In this document: positions 21,937 through 34,257 of the stretch, piece by piece
How the letters are laid out: each line of letters opens with the position of its first letter
Position numbering within the stretch: the first letter of the stretch is position 1
Source: Agroathelia rolfsii
Lineage: Eukaryota > Basidiomycota > Agaricomycetes > Amylocorticiales > Amylocorticiaceae
Direction of reading: 5' to 3'
Length of the DNA stretch: 64,000 nt
Assembly: GCA_018343915.1 (NCBI GenBank)
Contig: JABRWF010000005.1
Coordinates: forward strand, 221,001 to 285,000
The notes under the pieces: generated by a model
The model's database searches: none
What the model saw: the letters and a program-made list of their open reading frames with translations, nothing else
Told to the model about the DNA's origin: nothing
Translations under genes and position numbers: made by a program

Positions 21937-24143
21937 ATGAACCACTCTCTTGCCGGGCAAATGGCCACTCACACAACTGCACAAGGAATCGGTGCTCGTC
22001 GCTCTGGCTCAAGTGCTCGTGCTCGCACCGAGGCGATACCTCATGGCCATATCAATACCAGTGCCAGTACTAGCCATGGTGGTCCCAGCCGGACCAGTGG
22101 CAGCAGCAGCCGACGACCACAATCACCCATTGCAGGATCTTCAAGCGGGACCAGCACCGTCGTACGCACCTCTAAACGACTCCGCCAACTTCTTGCAATG
22201 GGTTCCTCTGCCGCCTCTAGTGGTGCGGCGGCATCCAACGTCAACGATGGCGTCTTGAACCTCGGCGGTACCTCCAACACCTTTGCGTTAGCCGCCGATC
22301 GGACCAAGAAGTCTCGACGCTCACATGGCCATACTATGCGTGCCATGCCTCACGTAACACAGACTGGGCTAGCGGAGGAGAATGACACGGTGCGCCCGGC
22401 GCACCGTACCGTTCATCATAGCGTGGGTGGTAGTGGCGGTGGCAGCAGTAGCGGGAGGCGTGATCGCTCGCAGTCCCGAGATGTGCCGTCTCAAACGCTG
22501 ACACACGCGCTGCAGCAGACCGCGGGTGTAAGTGCTGCCACGGCTATTTCTAATAAGCCGAAGACGTACACGGCTGTTAATGAGATGGGTGTTTTGGCAC
22601 GTGGGGCGAATCCAGAGACGCCGATGGATGTGGTAGGGGATGTGGGCGTGCCAGTGATGGCACCCACCCCTGATCTTGCCAAATTACATAAAGAAATTGA
22701 GATACTAAAGAAGGTTGGTGATACCCTTTTTTTTTAAACTTGTTTTTGTACTGACTGATGCCACAAATGCAGCAAGCACATGATTACAAAAAGACTGTCA
22801 AGAAACAGGCTAAGGTAATCACACTTCTGTTACTTGTAAACGACTGCAATTAAATACGCTTGTAGGTTTTGGAAGAGTTACAGACCAAACATTCTGCTAG
22901 TGAAAAGGTATGATCGTTGGGTCTTGTAGTGATGAGATACTCATGTGCTATTACAGCTCCTAGAAGAAAAAGAGGCGCAGGTTCAAAAATATAAATCGAA
23001 AGCCAAGAAGCACGATGAAGTACGTGATTTCTATTGTTTTGCAGATTTAGATGGTCTTAATGAAATTGCAATTAGCTTGTATCTAATCTTGAGTCCAACA
23101 CAACCTGTCAAATTTGCATGGAACTGCTCCTCAAGCCATTTGCGTGCGTTTTTTTTTTTTTCTTTTAATTGCTAATTCATATATCATGTTTTAATAACAT
23201 CTTTTTTTTCTGTGCTAGTCTGCCACCATGTGGCCACGTTCTCTGCGTTTCCTGTCTTCAAGAATGGTTCCGCAAGGCGCCTGCTGGGGATGATGATGAC
23301 ATGCATGATCCCGACCACCCTGATCACCTGATGTTTAGGCGGAAAACATGCCCTTGCTGCCGTGCTACTGTTGTGCGGCGGCCAGTGCCCGTCTTTGCCA
23401 TCAAGGCGATTACATCCTGCCTCAACAAGATACGTGACGTGCCAGATGGAGAGTGTCTCGCCTCGCCTGTCGTCACAACGGGTGAGCCGGCGGATCCGTG
23501 GGAGGGCCTGTTTCCGCCCGTGGACGAAGAAGGATTCGATATCGAGATGGATTATAGCGATGGCGACGGTAGTAACGACTCATGGGACGATGAAGATAAC
23601 GATGATAGTTCAGACGGCGGCTATTTTGACGGGGATGTGTTTGAGTACGGAACCGATAGCGAGGAAGAAGGATACAGTGGCGAGTATGTCCCACAGCATT
23701 GGGAGCCACCGCTTGTCGAGCTCTCTTATGAAGACACCCGGCACCTGATGGGTGAATCGCGGTCGCTGATTAGGCGTGGGGCCACGGAGGCGATGATGGA
23801 GGCATTTGAGATGCATTATACGCACTCGGAAGGCCTGTCGATTGTCATTGACCGGCATCATCCCCTCCCGAACTGGCCGACGACACCGGACTGGCGCAAT
23901 GGCGGGACGCTCATGCTCGGCTGGAACCTTGAGATGAGCGCGGACGACTTTGACGGCCGCCGGTTTGTGGCTTGGGCTCTGGCGGATGTGTGGCTCAAGG
24001 GCTATAGATGGCGGGTGACGAACAACAATGGGCTTTGGGTTGCGCAACGGTTGATGCCAGAGCGCGACCTGGAGGACTATACGACGTCGGACACGAGTGC
24101 TTATGAAGAAGATACAGACGACGATCCGCTGGCGGTGTTCTAG
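21937..24143 (+). CDS. Coiled-coil RING-finger protein (putative E3 ubiquitin ligase)
   Basis: Six exons: 21937-22713, 22773-22814, 22866-22907, 22957-23019, 23076-23143 and 23219-24143. Residues 1-250 are Ser/Gly/Arg-rich and probably disordered. Next comes a Lys/Glu-rich coiled coil (L-H-K-E-I-E-I-L-K-K onward) built from three small in-phase exons. Then a C3HC4-type RING: C-Q-I-C at the end of exon 5, P-C-G-H-V-L-C-V-S-C at the start of exon 6, and C-P-C-C-R-A about 35 residues later. The C-terminal third is acidic (Asp/Glu) and ends D-D-D-P-L-A-V-F. RING proteins with a preceding coiled coil usually act as ubiquitin ligases that dimerise; the target is unknown. An in-frame second Met at 21961 is an alternative start. 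Confidence 0.85.
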
Positions 24144-24525
24144 ATGAATATGTACTGACTATTGCACGACGACCACGACAGACTGTTTACATGATTAAAT
24201 GCAGCATTTTATTTTACTTTATTGTATTTGTATAAAGAAGTGAGATCGGCAAGAAGATGACGTAGGATTCTGTGCATATATTCTCCTTCTTTGGTTGGGA
24301 GTACATTTTGTGCCAGACCAAGACTGGCTATCTGGGATGATGGAGAGTAGCGTGGCAAGGAGCATTGGTGCTGATGGATATTATCACAAGGAGCTGATCT
24401 GATTTAATGACGTCTCTCTCGTCCTCATTTATAGCAACAGCGTGCTCAGACACCACCCACCCCCTGCTTGTTCTTTCACCAACACCTTCATCCACTGCCA
24501 CTAACGGATATCTAGTACCCTCACC
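24144..24525. other. Intergenic, RING gene 3' end to PSD promoter
   Basis: 3' UTR of the RING gene and promoter of the decarboxylase gene. Nothing else visible. Confidence 0.5.
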
Positions 24526-26231
24526 ATGAGCAAAATCGAGGCCTTGAAAGACAAAATCAAGGACAAGGTCCATCACACCCTCCACAAGAGCGACGCAAAT
24601 GGTGTGGACGACGACTCAGCTGCCGCTGCTGCTGCCCCGGGTGTCCAAAGGCCCACAGATGAGCTCGAGGACAAGCCTGTCGAGACCAGGCCAGACCAGG
24701 ATCTTATGACGGAGGGCCAGGATCCGTTGAATACGCACACTGCATCGGCGACCGCCCTCGAGAAGCTCGTCGACCACTCGTCCAAAGAGAACGACCGTAC
24801 GTGATGAGGTGGAACTGATTCAATGTCTGAAAGAATTTTCTAACCCTATTATCCAACACAGTCTCCTCTAACATTCATGCTCATTCTCATCATCTGCATA
24901 GCGTGCCCTGGCTCACGAACCTCATCCCTGGTATCGAAAAGGTCGCAATCCGCTATCATGTTGGCAACTACGTCATTGACCGCAGGACGGGCAAGCGTTT
25001 CTTTGAGAGTATGCCCATCTACGCGCGTATCGGCATGCATCTACTTTTTTACGGCAAGGAGCAGACCAAATTATTGCACAATCAGACGGTTGAGAACCTC
25101 TTGCGTGAGCAGAGCGTCAAGGTACGCGCAAATGCAAGGATCTGATCTGGCATTCATCATACCATCCTGGATCCATAGGAAGGCAGGATTTTCAACTCTC
25201 CAGAATCGACCAAGAATATTCAATATTTCATCAAGACCTACTCGATCAACACTGAGGAACTACTCAAGCCCAACATTGACGAATATGGGAATTTCAACGA
25301 GTTTTTCTATCGGTAAGAGTGTATACGCGTGAATGCATTTTCCGCCTTTCACTTATGGCTAAATTCACTAGCCAACTCAAGCCAGAGGCCCGCCCGGTGG
25401 CCAACCTGGCCGACCCTAATGGATTCTGCAGTGCGGCAGACTGCCGTCTGACTGTTTATCCGGACGTTGAACAGGCCCGCCAGTTCTGGCAAGTCTCAAG
25501 TAGCAGCATCGCAGGCATATTCCAATTCAACTGATACCTCTTTCTTGATATATAGGATCAAAGGCAATGGATTTACCGTCCCCACCCTACTGAACCTTGA
25601 CCCCGCCTCGCCTGAGGCCCAGGCGTGGACAAACTCACCGACGAGCATCGCCATCTTCCGCCTCGCCCCCGCAGACTACCACCGCTTCCACTCACCCGCG
25701 GACGCGACGCTCGGCGGAATCAGACACATCCCGGGCCAGTACTACACCGTGAACCCGCAGGCGGTGAACGAGCCTGGGCTGGACGTGTTCACGGCCAACA
25801 CGCGCTCTGTGCTGGACATGACGAGCGCGAGCAATGGCCAGCGCTTGGCGTTTGTCGCGATCGGTGCATTGCTCGTGGGCAGTATTGAGTGGACTAACGG
25901 CGCCAGGGAGGGCAGTCAGGTGGTTCGTGGTGAGGAGCTGGGATACTTTGCATATGGAGGTAGCACCATTGTGATGCTCTGGCAAGGTGGAGGTGTCCAG
26001 TGAGTTTATTATTATTATTATTATTATTATGCCGGGACAGTGAGCTGATTGTATGCGCAATTTCACCTTGCTGGTGTAGCTTTGACGAAGATCTGGTGAC
26101 GAACTCTCGCAACCAAATCGAGACACTCGTTAGGGTGAGTTTATCATTATACATTCCATCTCGTTCGGGGCATAGTTAACCTTCCCATACATATCTAGGT
26201 TGGCGACTCCCTCGGCAGCCTCACGCCCTAA
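24526..26231 (+). CDS. Phosphatidylserine decarboxylase
   Basis: Converts phosphatidylserine to phosphatidylethanolamine. Seven exons: 24526-24800, 24902-25121, 25179-25312, 25372-25488, 25556-25999, 26080-26134 and 26209-26231. The fourth intron uses a GC donor (TG|GCAAGT). The polar N-terminus (about 90 residues) shows no membrane segment or obvious targeting signal. The decarboxylase body carries N-E-F-F-Y-R-Q-L-K-P, the hallmark Y-H-R-F-H-S-P, I-P-G-Q-Y-Y-T-V-N-P, and near the C-terminus G-Y-F-A-Y-G-G-S-T-I-V. In this last motif G-G-S-T is the self-cleavage site that makes the pyruvoyl group (usual form L-G-S-T). It ends V-G-D-S-L-G-S-L-T-P. Without C2 or mitochondrial signals it resembles the soluble type found in many fungi. 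An ATT microsatellite sits in intron 5. Confidence 0.92.
26006..26030. repeat. TTA microsatellite
   Basis: About eight TTA units inside intron 5 of the decarboxylase gene, just after the donor site. Confidence 0.9.
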
Positions 26232-26570
26232 TCGACTTTATCAATAGTCATAGTTGTTACAGGGCAAAAGAAGAATGTAAGATCACCATATTTATACAGA
26301 AACTCAAAGAGGACCTGCTACGGCGATCTATGTACCTAATAAGACATTTGTAAATGCGAGTCTGGAATTAGTTAGCTTTGTGTATAAATACAATTTGACA
26401 TATGTGTGTGGATAATGTACACCAAAATAACAGGCACGATTAAGCGGCAGATAGACCTAATATACATATTGAGCGTTGTGGTATGGGTGTTGTAGTACCC
26501 GGGCTCTTAGAGCCACAGAGGATGTATGATGTAAATCCAAAATAAGGCTAGGAATCTGATCTGAGTGGCT
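26232..26570. other. Intergenic, convergent 3' ends
   Basis: Spacer between the stops of the decarboxylase and the secreted-protein gene. 3' UTRs only. Confidence 0.5.
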
Positions 26571-27795
26571 TCAGTAAAGGCCACTGGTAGGTCCAGATGC
26601 AGCAGCAAACAATGTTAGCGTCTTAAACGCCATGGTCTCCGCGTTTTGATTATCCTTGAATAACGCAGGAGCAGAGGCTGTTGCTGCAGAAGAAGATTCC
26701 GAGGCGACAACAAAAACGGTGGTTATGGATGATGCGGATGGCGCTATAGTCGTAGTGGGAGATCCAACGACAAACACGGTCGTAGTCGACGGCAATGGTG
26801 AGGGTGCATTGATTGTACTGGTAGCAGCAGCGGGGGCGGTGTTCAGCCCCAGAGCTGAAATGATAGCGCTGGCAGCGGCGCCGGTAATTGTGAGCGTCGA
26901 GTCGATCGTTTCGGCGCCAGCGACGGAGGAAGGAGAAAATGTGTTGCTTGTGGTCGTAACGCTGGGTGTTGTATCTTCGTCATCCCCGTCATCGCAACCG
27001 TCTTCATCATCTTCAGAAGAAGAGGATGTTCCTGTTGCAGAGGACGAAGAACCCGCTCCAGACCCCATCCCTGTCGTGTTCGCGAATGGGTTCTGTGTAA
27101 TATTCACCAGCTGCTGTCCATCTGGGATCGTGCCTTGGGGATGGGCAAGGCACGACCCAGAGGGGCTCAAAACCTGGTTCATCCCGAGCGGGATTGTACC
27201 GTTGTCGCCGAGCTTGAGACCACCAAGCCAGTTGTTGGGGTCGACGGTCTCGAATTGGCATTGATATAGACCTGCGAGCTCCGAATGGCGCGGGGCGGAC
27301 TGGCAATAGGGTATGCTGAGAGAATCGGGCTGGTAGAAGAAGAAAAAAATTTAGTGTCAAAAGGAAGTAACAAAGAAATATCTTTTTTTTTTTTTTTTCG
27401 TCACTCACCGAGTTTCTAGGTTGCTGAGCAAAAATCTGAGTTAGCCTTATCATCTCAGCATCGTTATTAAGGCTCTTGGCCAGGTCGATCATGTTGTCCG
27501 CCTCGTTTTGCTGATCACACGCGCCCGCTGCGACGAGGAGTGTGTCAAAGGACTTGATGGATTGCGGGTTGCATTTTTCTCCACCGCCAGCGGCATCCTG
27601 ACAAACTCATAGTATCAGTCGATTGTTGGTACTTCTTCGTTTGAAAATAAAGATGGAACATACACAGGCTTTTTCCCACAACGCTGTGGATTGGTCAATG
27701 ACCTGTGCGATGCGCTTGGGGTAGAACGGTGCAGCTGCGACGTTGTGCAAGCTAAGGGCTAGTGTTGTGATGTGAAAGAGAGCGGTCCAAGTCAT
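26571..27795 (-). CDS. Secreted Ser/Thr-rich protein of unknown function
   Basis: Three exons: 27664-27795, 27409-27597 and 26571-27329. The start Met at 27795 is chosen because it opens a clear signal peptide, M-T-W-T-A-L-F-H followed by a hydrophobic run and A-A-A-P. The mature N-terminal domain (about 120 residues) has conserved-looking Cys and motifs: C-D-A-A-G-G-G-E-K-C-N-P, G-A-C-D-Q-Q-N-E-A-D, and I-F-A-Q-Q-P-R-N. These recur in hypothetical secreted proteins I remember from mushrooms. The C-terminal half is Ser/Thr/Ala-rich with a short acidic patch and the repeat T-T-V-F-V-V, likely O-glycosylated. There is no GPI-type hydrophobic end. An extracellular or cell-wall role is inferred; no enzyme motif is visible. 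Confidence 0.8.
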
Positions 27796-28357
27796 GATTG
27801 ATTTCAGAGGTAAATAAGAATAACGAGTAGGCCAGCTAAGCAGAAGAGAAATCGTTAAGATGTCTTGTCCCGAGCACAGCTCCAAGGAAGAGAAAAAGAA
27901 GACAGAAGACGGATGGATAGATGGGATTCGGCCGTGAAAGCCACTGATGCCCAGTCAAGACCAGCTTTTTATACACGAGCCAGTTGTATTCATCTTTGTC
28001 CAAGGCCTATTGTCTCAATGGCAGCCGAGAACAATAAAAATTAAAAGTACGATAGTCGAGCTCCGGTATCATTATTTCTTTTCCGAGACAAGATGGATAA
28101 TACAGCCTCGGAAATTATCAGAGACTCAAGGCGACAATTGCACGGTGTCATGATGCAACTTGAATGCACTGCAAAATGTGTTAGAAGAGGGTCGCGGTCA
28201 CGTGAGCTTGCTGAGACGCGTCCAGCAACTCGTCTCCGGGCCGACAACAGACTTGGACCGAGATTACCACTATCTCCATACTACACTCCTCCTGTTGAAT
28301 TCTCTTGCTTGCCGTATATTATACCCAACTATAACTCTTATTGATCATCTGGCTTCT
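27796..28357. other. Divergent promoter region
   Basis: Shared upstream region of the secreted-protein gene (minus) and NNF1 (plus). No further gene supported. Confidence 0.5.
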
Positions 28358-29558
28358 ATGGCATCCACATCCACATCTACACCAACGCCTCGCAAGCAGA
28401 ACACCGGTGCCAAGCCAGCATCTACTCCACGATCTATCCAGTTTTCGTCTGCTGTACAGCTCGCCATTCAGCGTGCAGCCCACAAGTGGACGTGCGTCCG
28501 TCATGCATAGAACAAACCATCACTTTTCCTGTGAGGCTGATGATGATCGCTTGATCAAACAAAGATACGAAGATTTTCAAGAGTGTTTCCCACTCTTTTG
28601 CGAGGAACAAGCAGAAGGCTCACGCGGTGTGTTCCACACCATTGCAGCTCATCACGAGTCCACTGTGTCCGTATGTCGTCCAAACTCTCTTTCCTTGCAC
28701 CATCATCCGTTTCCTGTTGTTATCCGACGACCCGTCTTGGCCCTGCCTCGTTTTTGACGATGGTGGCGTCAGATGACTGTAGTCGGATAAATTGCGCCTT
28801 GTCATATAGCTTACCGGATTGTAAGCTAATATTTGAAAAAAAAAAATGGACCTACCTAGGGCAATTGCGAACAATTATTCAAAGAATACGAAGTCGATGA
28901 GCGTCTAGACAGACTACACTTGCTTGTCAAGGCCGCCCGCGAGCGACGGGCACGTGGAGAGCGTGGGCCCGACGTCTGGAGTGAAGAGCTTGAGCCGAGG
29001 GCCATCGTACGTGGCCGGACGGTGCCTCTGTTGGAATCAGTTCGGGACCGGCTGCAGAGCCAACTGGAGGAGGTGAGTTGTCGGGTCTTGAAGCGACTTG
29101 CCAGCGAATTGTTGGTATCGTCACTCCTTATTTTGTTGGCTACGTCCTTTAGAGCGGCACCTATTCTTTCGACATGAAGGAATAGTTAAGCTGGCAGGCT
29201 GAGGAATATGCGGGGTGACGGACGGACAGAGCGGGGCTTGTGTGTGTATATATGAATGCGTATGTGTGCTCATTTTTTTTTTTTCCATGTTTCTGTAGCT
29301 GCGCCAAGAAAACGCACGATTACAAGGCGAGATTCAAGCGAACGTGGATGCGAAGGAAAAGGCGGATAATGAATGCCATCATCGGTTGAATGCGGTAGAC
29401 AAGGTATGGAAACCCCTAGTGCTTTATTTAATTCAGGGGTGACTGGCTGTGCTGACAGACAGTTATGTAACAACCAACCACAGGCACTGGAGAAATGGGA
29501 CGGTGTCGAGATGGAAAAGATGGAGATGTGGGCGGTCGAGGCAGCCGAGCGACGATGA
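28358..29558 (+). CDS. NNF1: Kinetochore protein Nnf1 (MIND/Mis12 complex subunit)
   Basis: Five exons: 28358-28491, 28565-28670, 28860-29072, 29299-29403 and 29484-29558, predicting about 210 residues. After a Ser/Thr-rich start, the segment A-I-Q-R-A-A-H-K-W-T-Y-E-D-F-Q-E-C-F-P is the typical Nnf1/PMF1 signature (helix followed by F-x-x-C-F-P). Next comes L-F-K-E-Y-E-V-D-E-R-L-D-R-L, another family feature, and then long charged helices with coiled-coil character (L-R-Q-E-N-A-R-L-Q-G-E-I-Q). Nnf1 pairs with Mis12 and links centromeric chromatin to the outer kinetochore. Length and order fit; overall similarity in this family is low, hence the confidence. Confidence 0.78.
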
Positions 29559-30040
29559 TGAAGAGATGCTGTTGTTCATTGCTGGGTGGTGGTGTATATT
29601 ATATTGTTATGAATGAGGTGTATAGAAGTACAGGAATGGTACTAGTATGATATATACGAGTGGTATAAAATAATGGATAGTCAAGAGTCCGACCGACGAG
29701 TCTCCGCCAGAGGTGAGACTGGCGATGGGCGATGGGCGATGCGCTTACCTCTTCGTCCGCGATTTCACCGTGGAGATGGGCTCAGCAATCGCATGCGACC
29801 TCCTGCTCTCCTCCTGCCCCCCGTCTCGTCTGTCTTTGCGCCCTCGTTGTGCACCCTAGCTCTCTCCTAGTCAAGCTGTAGTAGCCCTCGTCTGTCTTGC
29901 TCTGCTATCCCAGTGTTCTGCCGTCCTCGTCGAGCTCGACCTTTCCACTCCTCTCTCTGGTCCTGCTCCAAGATTGTCACATTGATATAATATATCGTCG
30001 ACCCCTTCTTTCTCTCCCTCTCTCTCCCTTCTCTTTATCG
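29559..30040. other. Intergenic, NNF1 3' end to F-box promoter
   Basis: Short spacer with pyrimidine-rich DNA (CTCTCTC tracts, 29.9-30.04 kb) just upstream of the F-box start, common in fungal 5' UTRs. No gene seen. Confidence 0.5.
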
Positions 30041-31593
30041 ATGGTCGACGGCAGCCCTGTGTGGCAGCAGCAGCCAAGCTACGGTCATGTCTCACCCGCC
30101 TATCTACCCAACGAGATCCTTGAACATATCTTCCTTCACCTCTCTCCCGTCTCTCTCGCCGCCGTAACTGCCGTCACATCCTCCTGGAATGCTGTCGCAG
30201 AACGTCTGCTCTATGCCAGCATCTCCGTCGTAGACGTTGTCAGCCAACACCAGCACCAGCCCCATTATGACCCTTATCACTACCAGCCTCCGCGACCCCT
30301 GCAGCCATGGCGGACAATTCGTGTATGCCAATCGCTCCTGCTCAGGCCTCATCTTGCTAAAGGCGTGCGTCGGCTACACATTCGCTGGCATGGCGTCATA
30401 GCTGGTGAGCGCCCGCCCGTCCTCGAACATGTTTACCGGCACGACATCACCGCCGCAGTGCGTGTGCTTCCCAACCTCGAGTCCCTTGAGCTCGCACTTG
30501 GCCTAGCACGCGATGCCGTCGTCGAGTGCTCTCCCCTCTTCCATGATGAGCACCGCCAAGTACACGACCAGCCGCGGTTCGAACACATGCGGCACCTCGC
30601 CCTCTCGGGCGTCAGCGGCGCCGCCATGTACCTCCATCCCCATGCGATGCCCGGCTTGACCTCGTTCCGCGGCTCGCCCACGACGGCGGCATCGATCGTG
30701 CCCGGCCGCGCTGTGCACACGCTTGCCCTTATTGGCCATGGCCAGGATGCCGTGATCGCAGAGGACGACTTACGCACGCTCGCCGTAGGGTGTGCGCCGC
30801 TACTGCGCGAGCTCGACCTGTCGGCCATGTCCGTCACGCCCGTGCTGCTCTCCCAGCTCGCAGCACATTTTTCGACGATTGAGCTCCTGCGTGTGAAGCT
30901 CGCCTTGCGGCATACACTTCATTATGCCTTATCAGGAATCGTAAGTCTCCTCTCTCTCTGTATTCCCCGCCCTCTTTTTTTTTTGTCGCTCCACCGTATT
31001 TCCCCGTTTCTCCTTTTTTTCGCCATTCTTTTGATGATTGATGCGCCTGTTCGGACTCCCAGTTGCTGACGTCATCATCATTCAATTAATATTTTCATTA
31101 TATTTTCATCTATAACATTTGAACAACAACAAAACTAACAATCCGTCAGCGTATGTTAGTAGGCCTAACCACTGTGCTCAAAGCTTTCCATCGCTTGAAT
31201 ACGCTCGACCTCTCGCCGACAAGCACAGTCGGCGTGAGCATGAGCATCGCGTCCGAGAACACCGCTGAAGAGCTCGCGCTTTGTTCTTCCTGGGGCAGCG
31301 TCTGTCCTACGCTGATGCATATTATTTTTCCGTCCAATGCGGCCTGGCACGTCGTCGTGTCATCATCATCATCATCGCCCTCATCGTCGTCGTCATCCTC
31401 ACCATTATCACTATCGGTATCGTCAAGCGGTGGTAGTAGCGCTTCCGAGCAGCCGTGCGGCGCTGGGCTAGGATGGTATCAGATTTCGCCTCCACAAACG
31501 AGGCGGTGGTTCGCCGTCGATGGAAAGCAAGGTCAGAACGCCTTTGATCATTGCTGTCTCATGATCACGTGCTCATCGCAAAAGTCTTCTTAG
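30041..31593 (+). CDS. F-box/LRR protein
   Basis: Two exons, 30041-30940 and 31150-31593. ATG 30041 opens M-V-D-G-S. The F-box lies near residues 20-65: Y-L-P-N-E-I-L-E-H-I-F-L-H-L, then S-W-N-A-V-A-E-R-L-L-Y. Leucine-rich segments follow (L-P-N-L-E-S-L-E-L-A, L-L-R-E-L-D-L-S). A Ser-rich run coded by TCA/TCG repeats sits near the C-terminus. F-box proteins recruit substrates to SCF ubiquitin ligases. This type is heavily expanded in mushrooms and the substrate is unknown. The upstream open frame back to 29897 is pyrimidine-rich leader and is left out. Confidence 0.8.
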
Positions 31594-34257
31594 ATATATG
31601 AACTTGAACCATGGGCAGCGACATGAGCATAACAACATTGGATTGCTCCAAAAAAAATAATAACAGAATATTGCAAGCATTGTTTTCTGTCATCATTGTC
31701 TTTTATGAATGTCTGCAGCAAAGGGGTATCCCGAATACTTACTAAAATACAATAACACAACCTATTTCTTTTCTTTTTCTTTTTTCTTGTATTCAGAGTA
31801 CCCCGGCTTCGTCAAGTTACCCCATCCCTCTCATCTCTTTCTATCTCTCTCTCTCTCCCGCAAGAAAGACGCAAAAACATCTTTATTTGTTTCGTTTCGA
31901 GTTTTCTTTGTTCGTTTGTTTGCAATGCAATTAATATTTCTTGGTTTTTCTTCTTCTCTTCACTCTCTCGCTCTGATTTTTCTTGGCTACCATCTCCTAA
32001 TAATATTTGGGTCTTCATTCATACTGATGTCATTAGTAGTTTATCAGGGTTTTCTTTTCTTTGAATGTATGCGGGTCTTTCTTCGGCAAAAAAAAAGCAA
32101 GCATCTCGAATCAAATTCCCTCGTACACCCGTGAATGGCGCTTTCTACTTTTTGCAGAAAGCACACGTATTCTCAAGGTCATGTTTTTAGAGTTTGTCAG
32201 CTCTTTCCATGGATGCGGTGCTTGCTTTATTTCTGTGCCATCACACTCACATTACGTTTATCCATTGATATTTCTACATTCAACACCCTGCTCCCCCCGC
32301 CTCCCGCAGCAAACCCATCTTTCTGTACGATGCCCTTGAATATTATGTCACTGCTAACTGGTAAGCTCTGGTTAGAGCTACTGTCCGTATGGATGGCCAA
32401 AAAAAAGGCACGTGATCGGGCCGATTTTTTATTTTTATTTTTATTGAGAATTTAGACTCCAAAGGACGGCAGGTTTGGTTTGCATATCGTAGCTGTGATG
32501 GACAGCACTACGATTCTACTCATCCTTTAATAATAGTAACAATAAAGACTTGTGTCAACCAGATAACATATTGGAGGTCGTCAAACTTCTTTAGGCGAGC
32601 CTTGTCGACTTCGTGAGGATTTTTTACAATACACTCTTTTGTCGGTGCCGTTGCATACATCTTATCGCCGGTGTTGTCCAAGCCTCGTATAGGCCTCACA
32701 GTATATACTGTAGACGCACTTATAAAGCGTCACTCAAGTCTCCTCACTTCCTGTGCTATTATGTCTGATATATCGTTGAGACCGCCAATGGGCTCAGAAA
32801 TTTTACCGTTGCTGGTATCACTCTTCTCAGCTATCAAGCAATTCTCATGTTCTAAAGCGACCCTTAGATCCCTTTCCCCCCCCCCTATGGCACCGGCGGT
32901 TGACTTGGGACAAACGTTCGTATCCGGCGGAACTGAATATAATAATGATTCGGTTAGGATATACGTTCCATTTACTATTCACGGTGAATCTAAGTTTGGC
33001 TATGTAAAATAGCGAGGATACAACAGAAAGACAGGACCCATTGCCAGTGGTATCACTTGGTCGATTGCTTCATCATTTTCGCTGGTTGTGTCCCAGTGAC
33101 CAACATCCCCGTCGCTGTACTCAGTAATGTTTCAAACTAAATACCTGCCAGCGTGTTTTATGGAGAAGGATTAATTCTATGCGGTTAAATTTGGCCATCC
33201 GAGTCTCGCGTTTAATATAGGCCCTTGCCATCGGCGGACTAGAGAAGAAGAAGAAAAAAGAAAAAGGCGTTTATGAATAGAAATTCTGGTAAACCTCTCT
33301 ATTCCCTCCTATACACCACTTCTCCCGAGCCCGAGACGCGGAAACGTCAGCAGGGGCCAGAAAATATGATGAGTTACAACCATAGATAGTCGTTTAGAAT
33401 TGTAAGCTAAGTAGCGTATACACGGGAAATGCGATTATAAAACTCCCGCCGAGTTACGCGGGCTATTGCAAGCCTTATCTAGCCGACTAATACTGGCGTG
33501 ACCAGCAAGCAACAGAAGCGATGCATGCGTGTAATGCCAGCAGTGAGCTCTAGCCAGCTTGAAGGTGTGATAAAATGCCAACGGCTCTATTCATGTAGCC
33601 AACAGTCCTCAGAATGAGCAGACATCTCTAGAATCAAGTTATAGGCGCAAAAGAAAGGTCGCTCCATTGGCGTTCAAGAGTCTGAAATTTTCAATTACAA
33701 GTGAAGGTCGAAATACCCACCACGGTATAAAAGCCCCGCTATTTTGCTTAAAACTTCAAACGTGGTGTAGTAAATGCTGAGACACTGCTAGTCCCCGAGC
33801 AAAGGCGGGATCTACAACGGATGTAGAGATGTATCCAACTTATTCGCCCCAATCCCGGAAAGCATCACGAGGTCTGGCGGGTAAAAGTTACTGCATCACA
33901 AAAATGATTCCGGAATGGTTCATTGATATGCGGCTAGTCTTAATGAACTGTGCAAGAAGGTCGTTCATTTCGCCATGCATCTGGGTCCATACCACGTTTT
34001 ATACGAGTCTAGAAGGTTGGGCCAAACAAAAGCGCTCGTATACACTGGTTTCCACCCTATGGAATGGAAGGGCCGTTCGGTTGCACCACAAAACCACCAT
34101 GGAATTATACGCTTGTAATATGTGTATACTAGGTGCGCGATCATACTAATACAATGTTCCCTTTGAATTCCTACCATACAATAATAGAGTAGAGAAGTTA
34201 AAAATCCTTTCCGTGATAGCTCAACCAATGAGATGCATATGACCATTGCTTAAGCGA
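31594..34257. other. Gene-poor region
   Basis: About 2.7 kb. Pyrimidine and poly-T tracts occur around 31.76-32.1 kb. Open frames at 32671-33012 and 33829-34149 show no motif or splice-linked extension, so I do not call them genes. A TATA-like TATAAAA stands near 33725 without a convincing gene after it. Confidence 0.45.

Noticed and set aside
32671..33012. Open frame of 113 codons as a gene
   Set aside because: No motif, no plausible neighbouring exons, low-complexity Pro run; probably chance.
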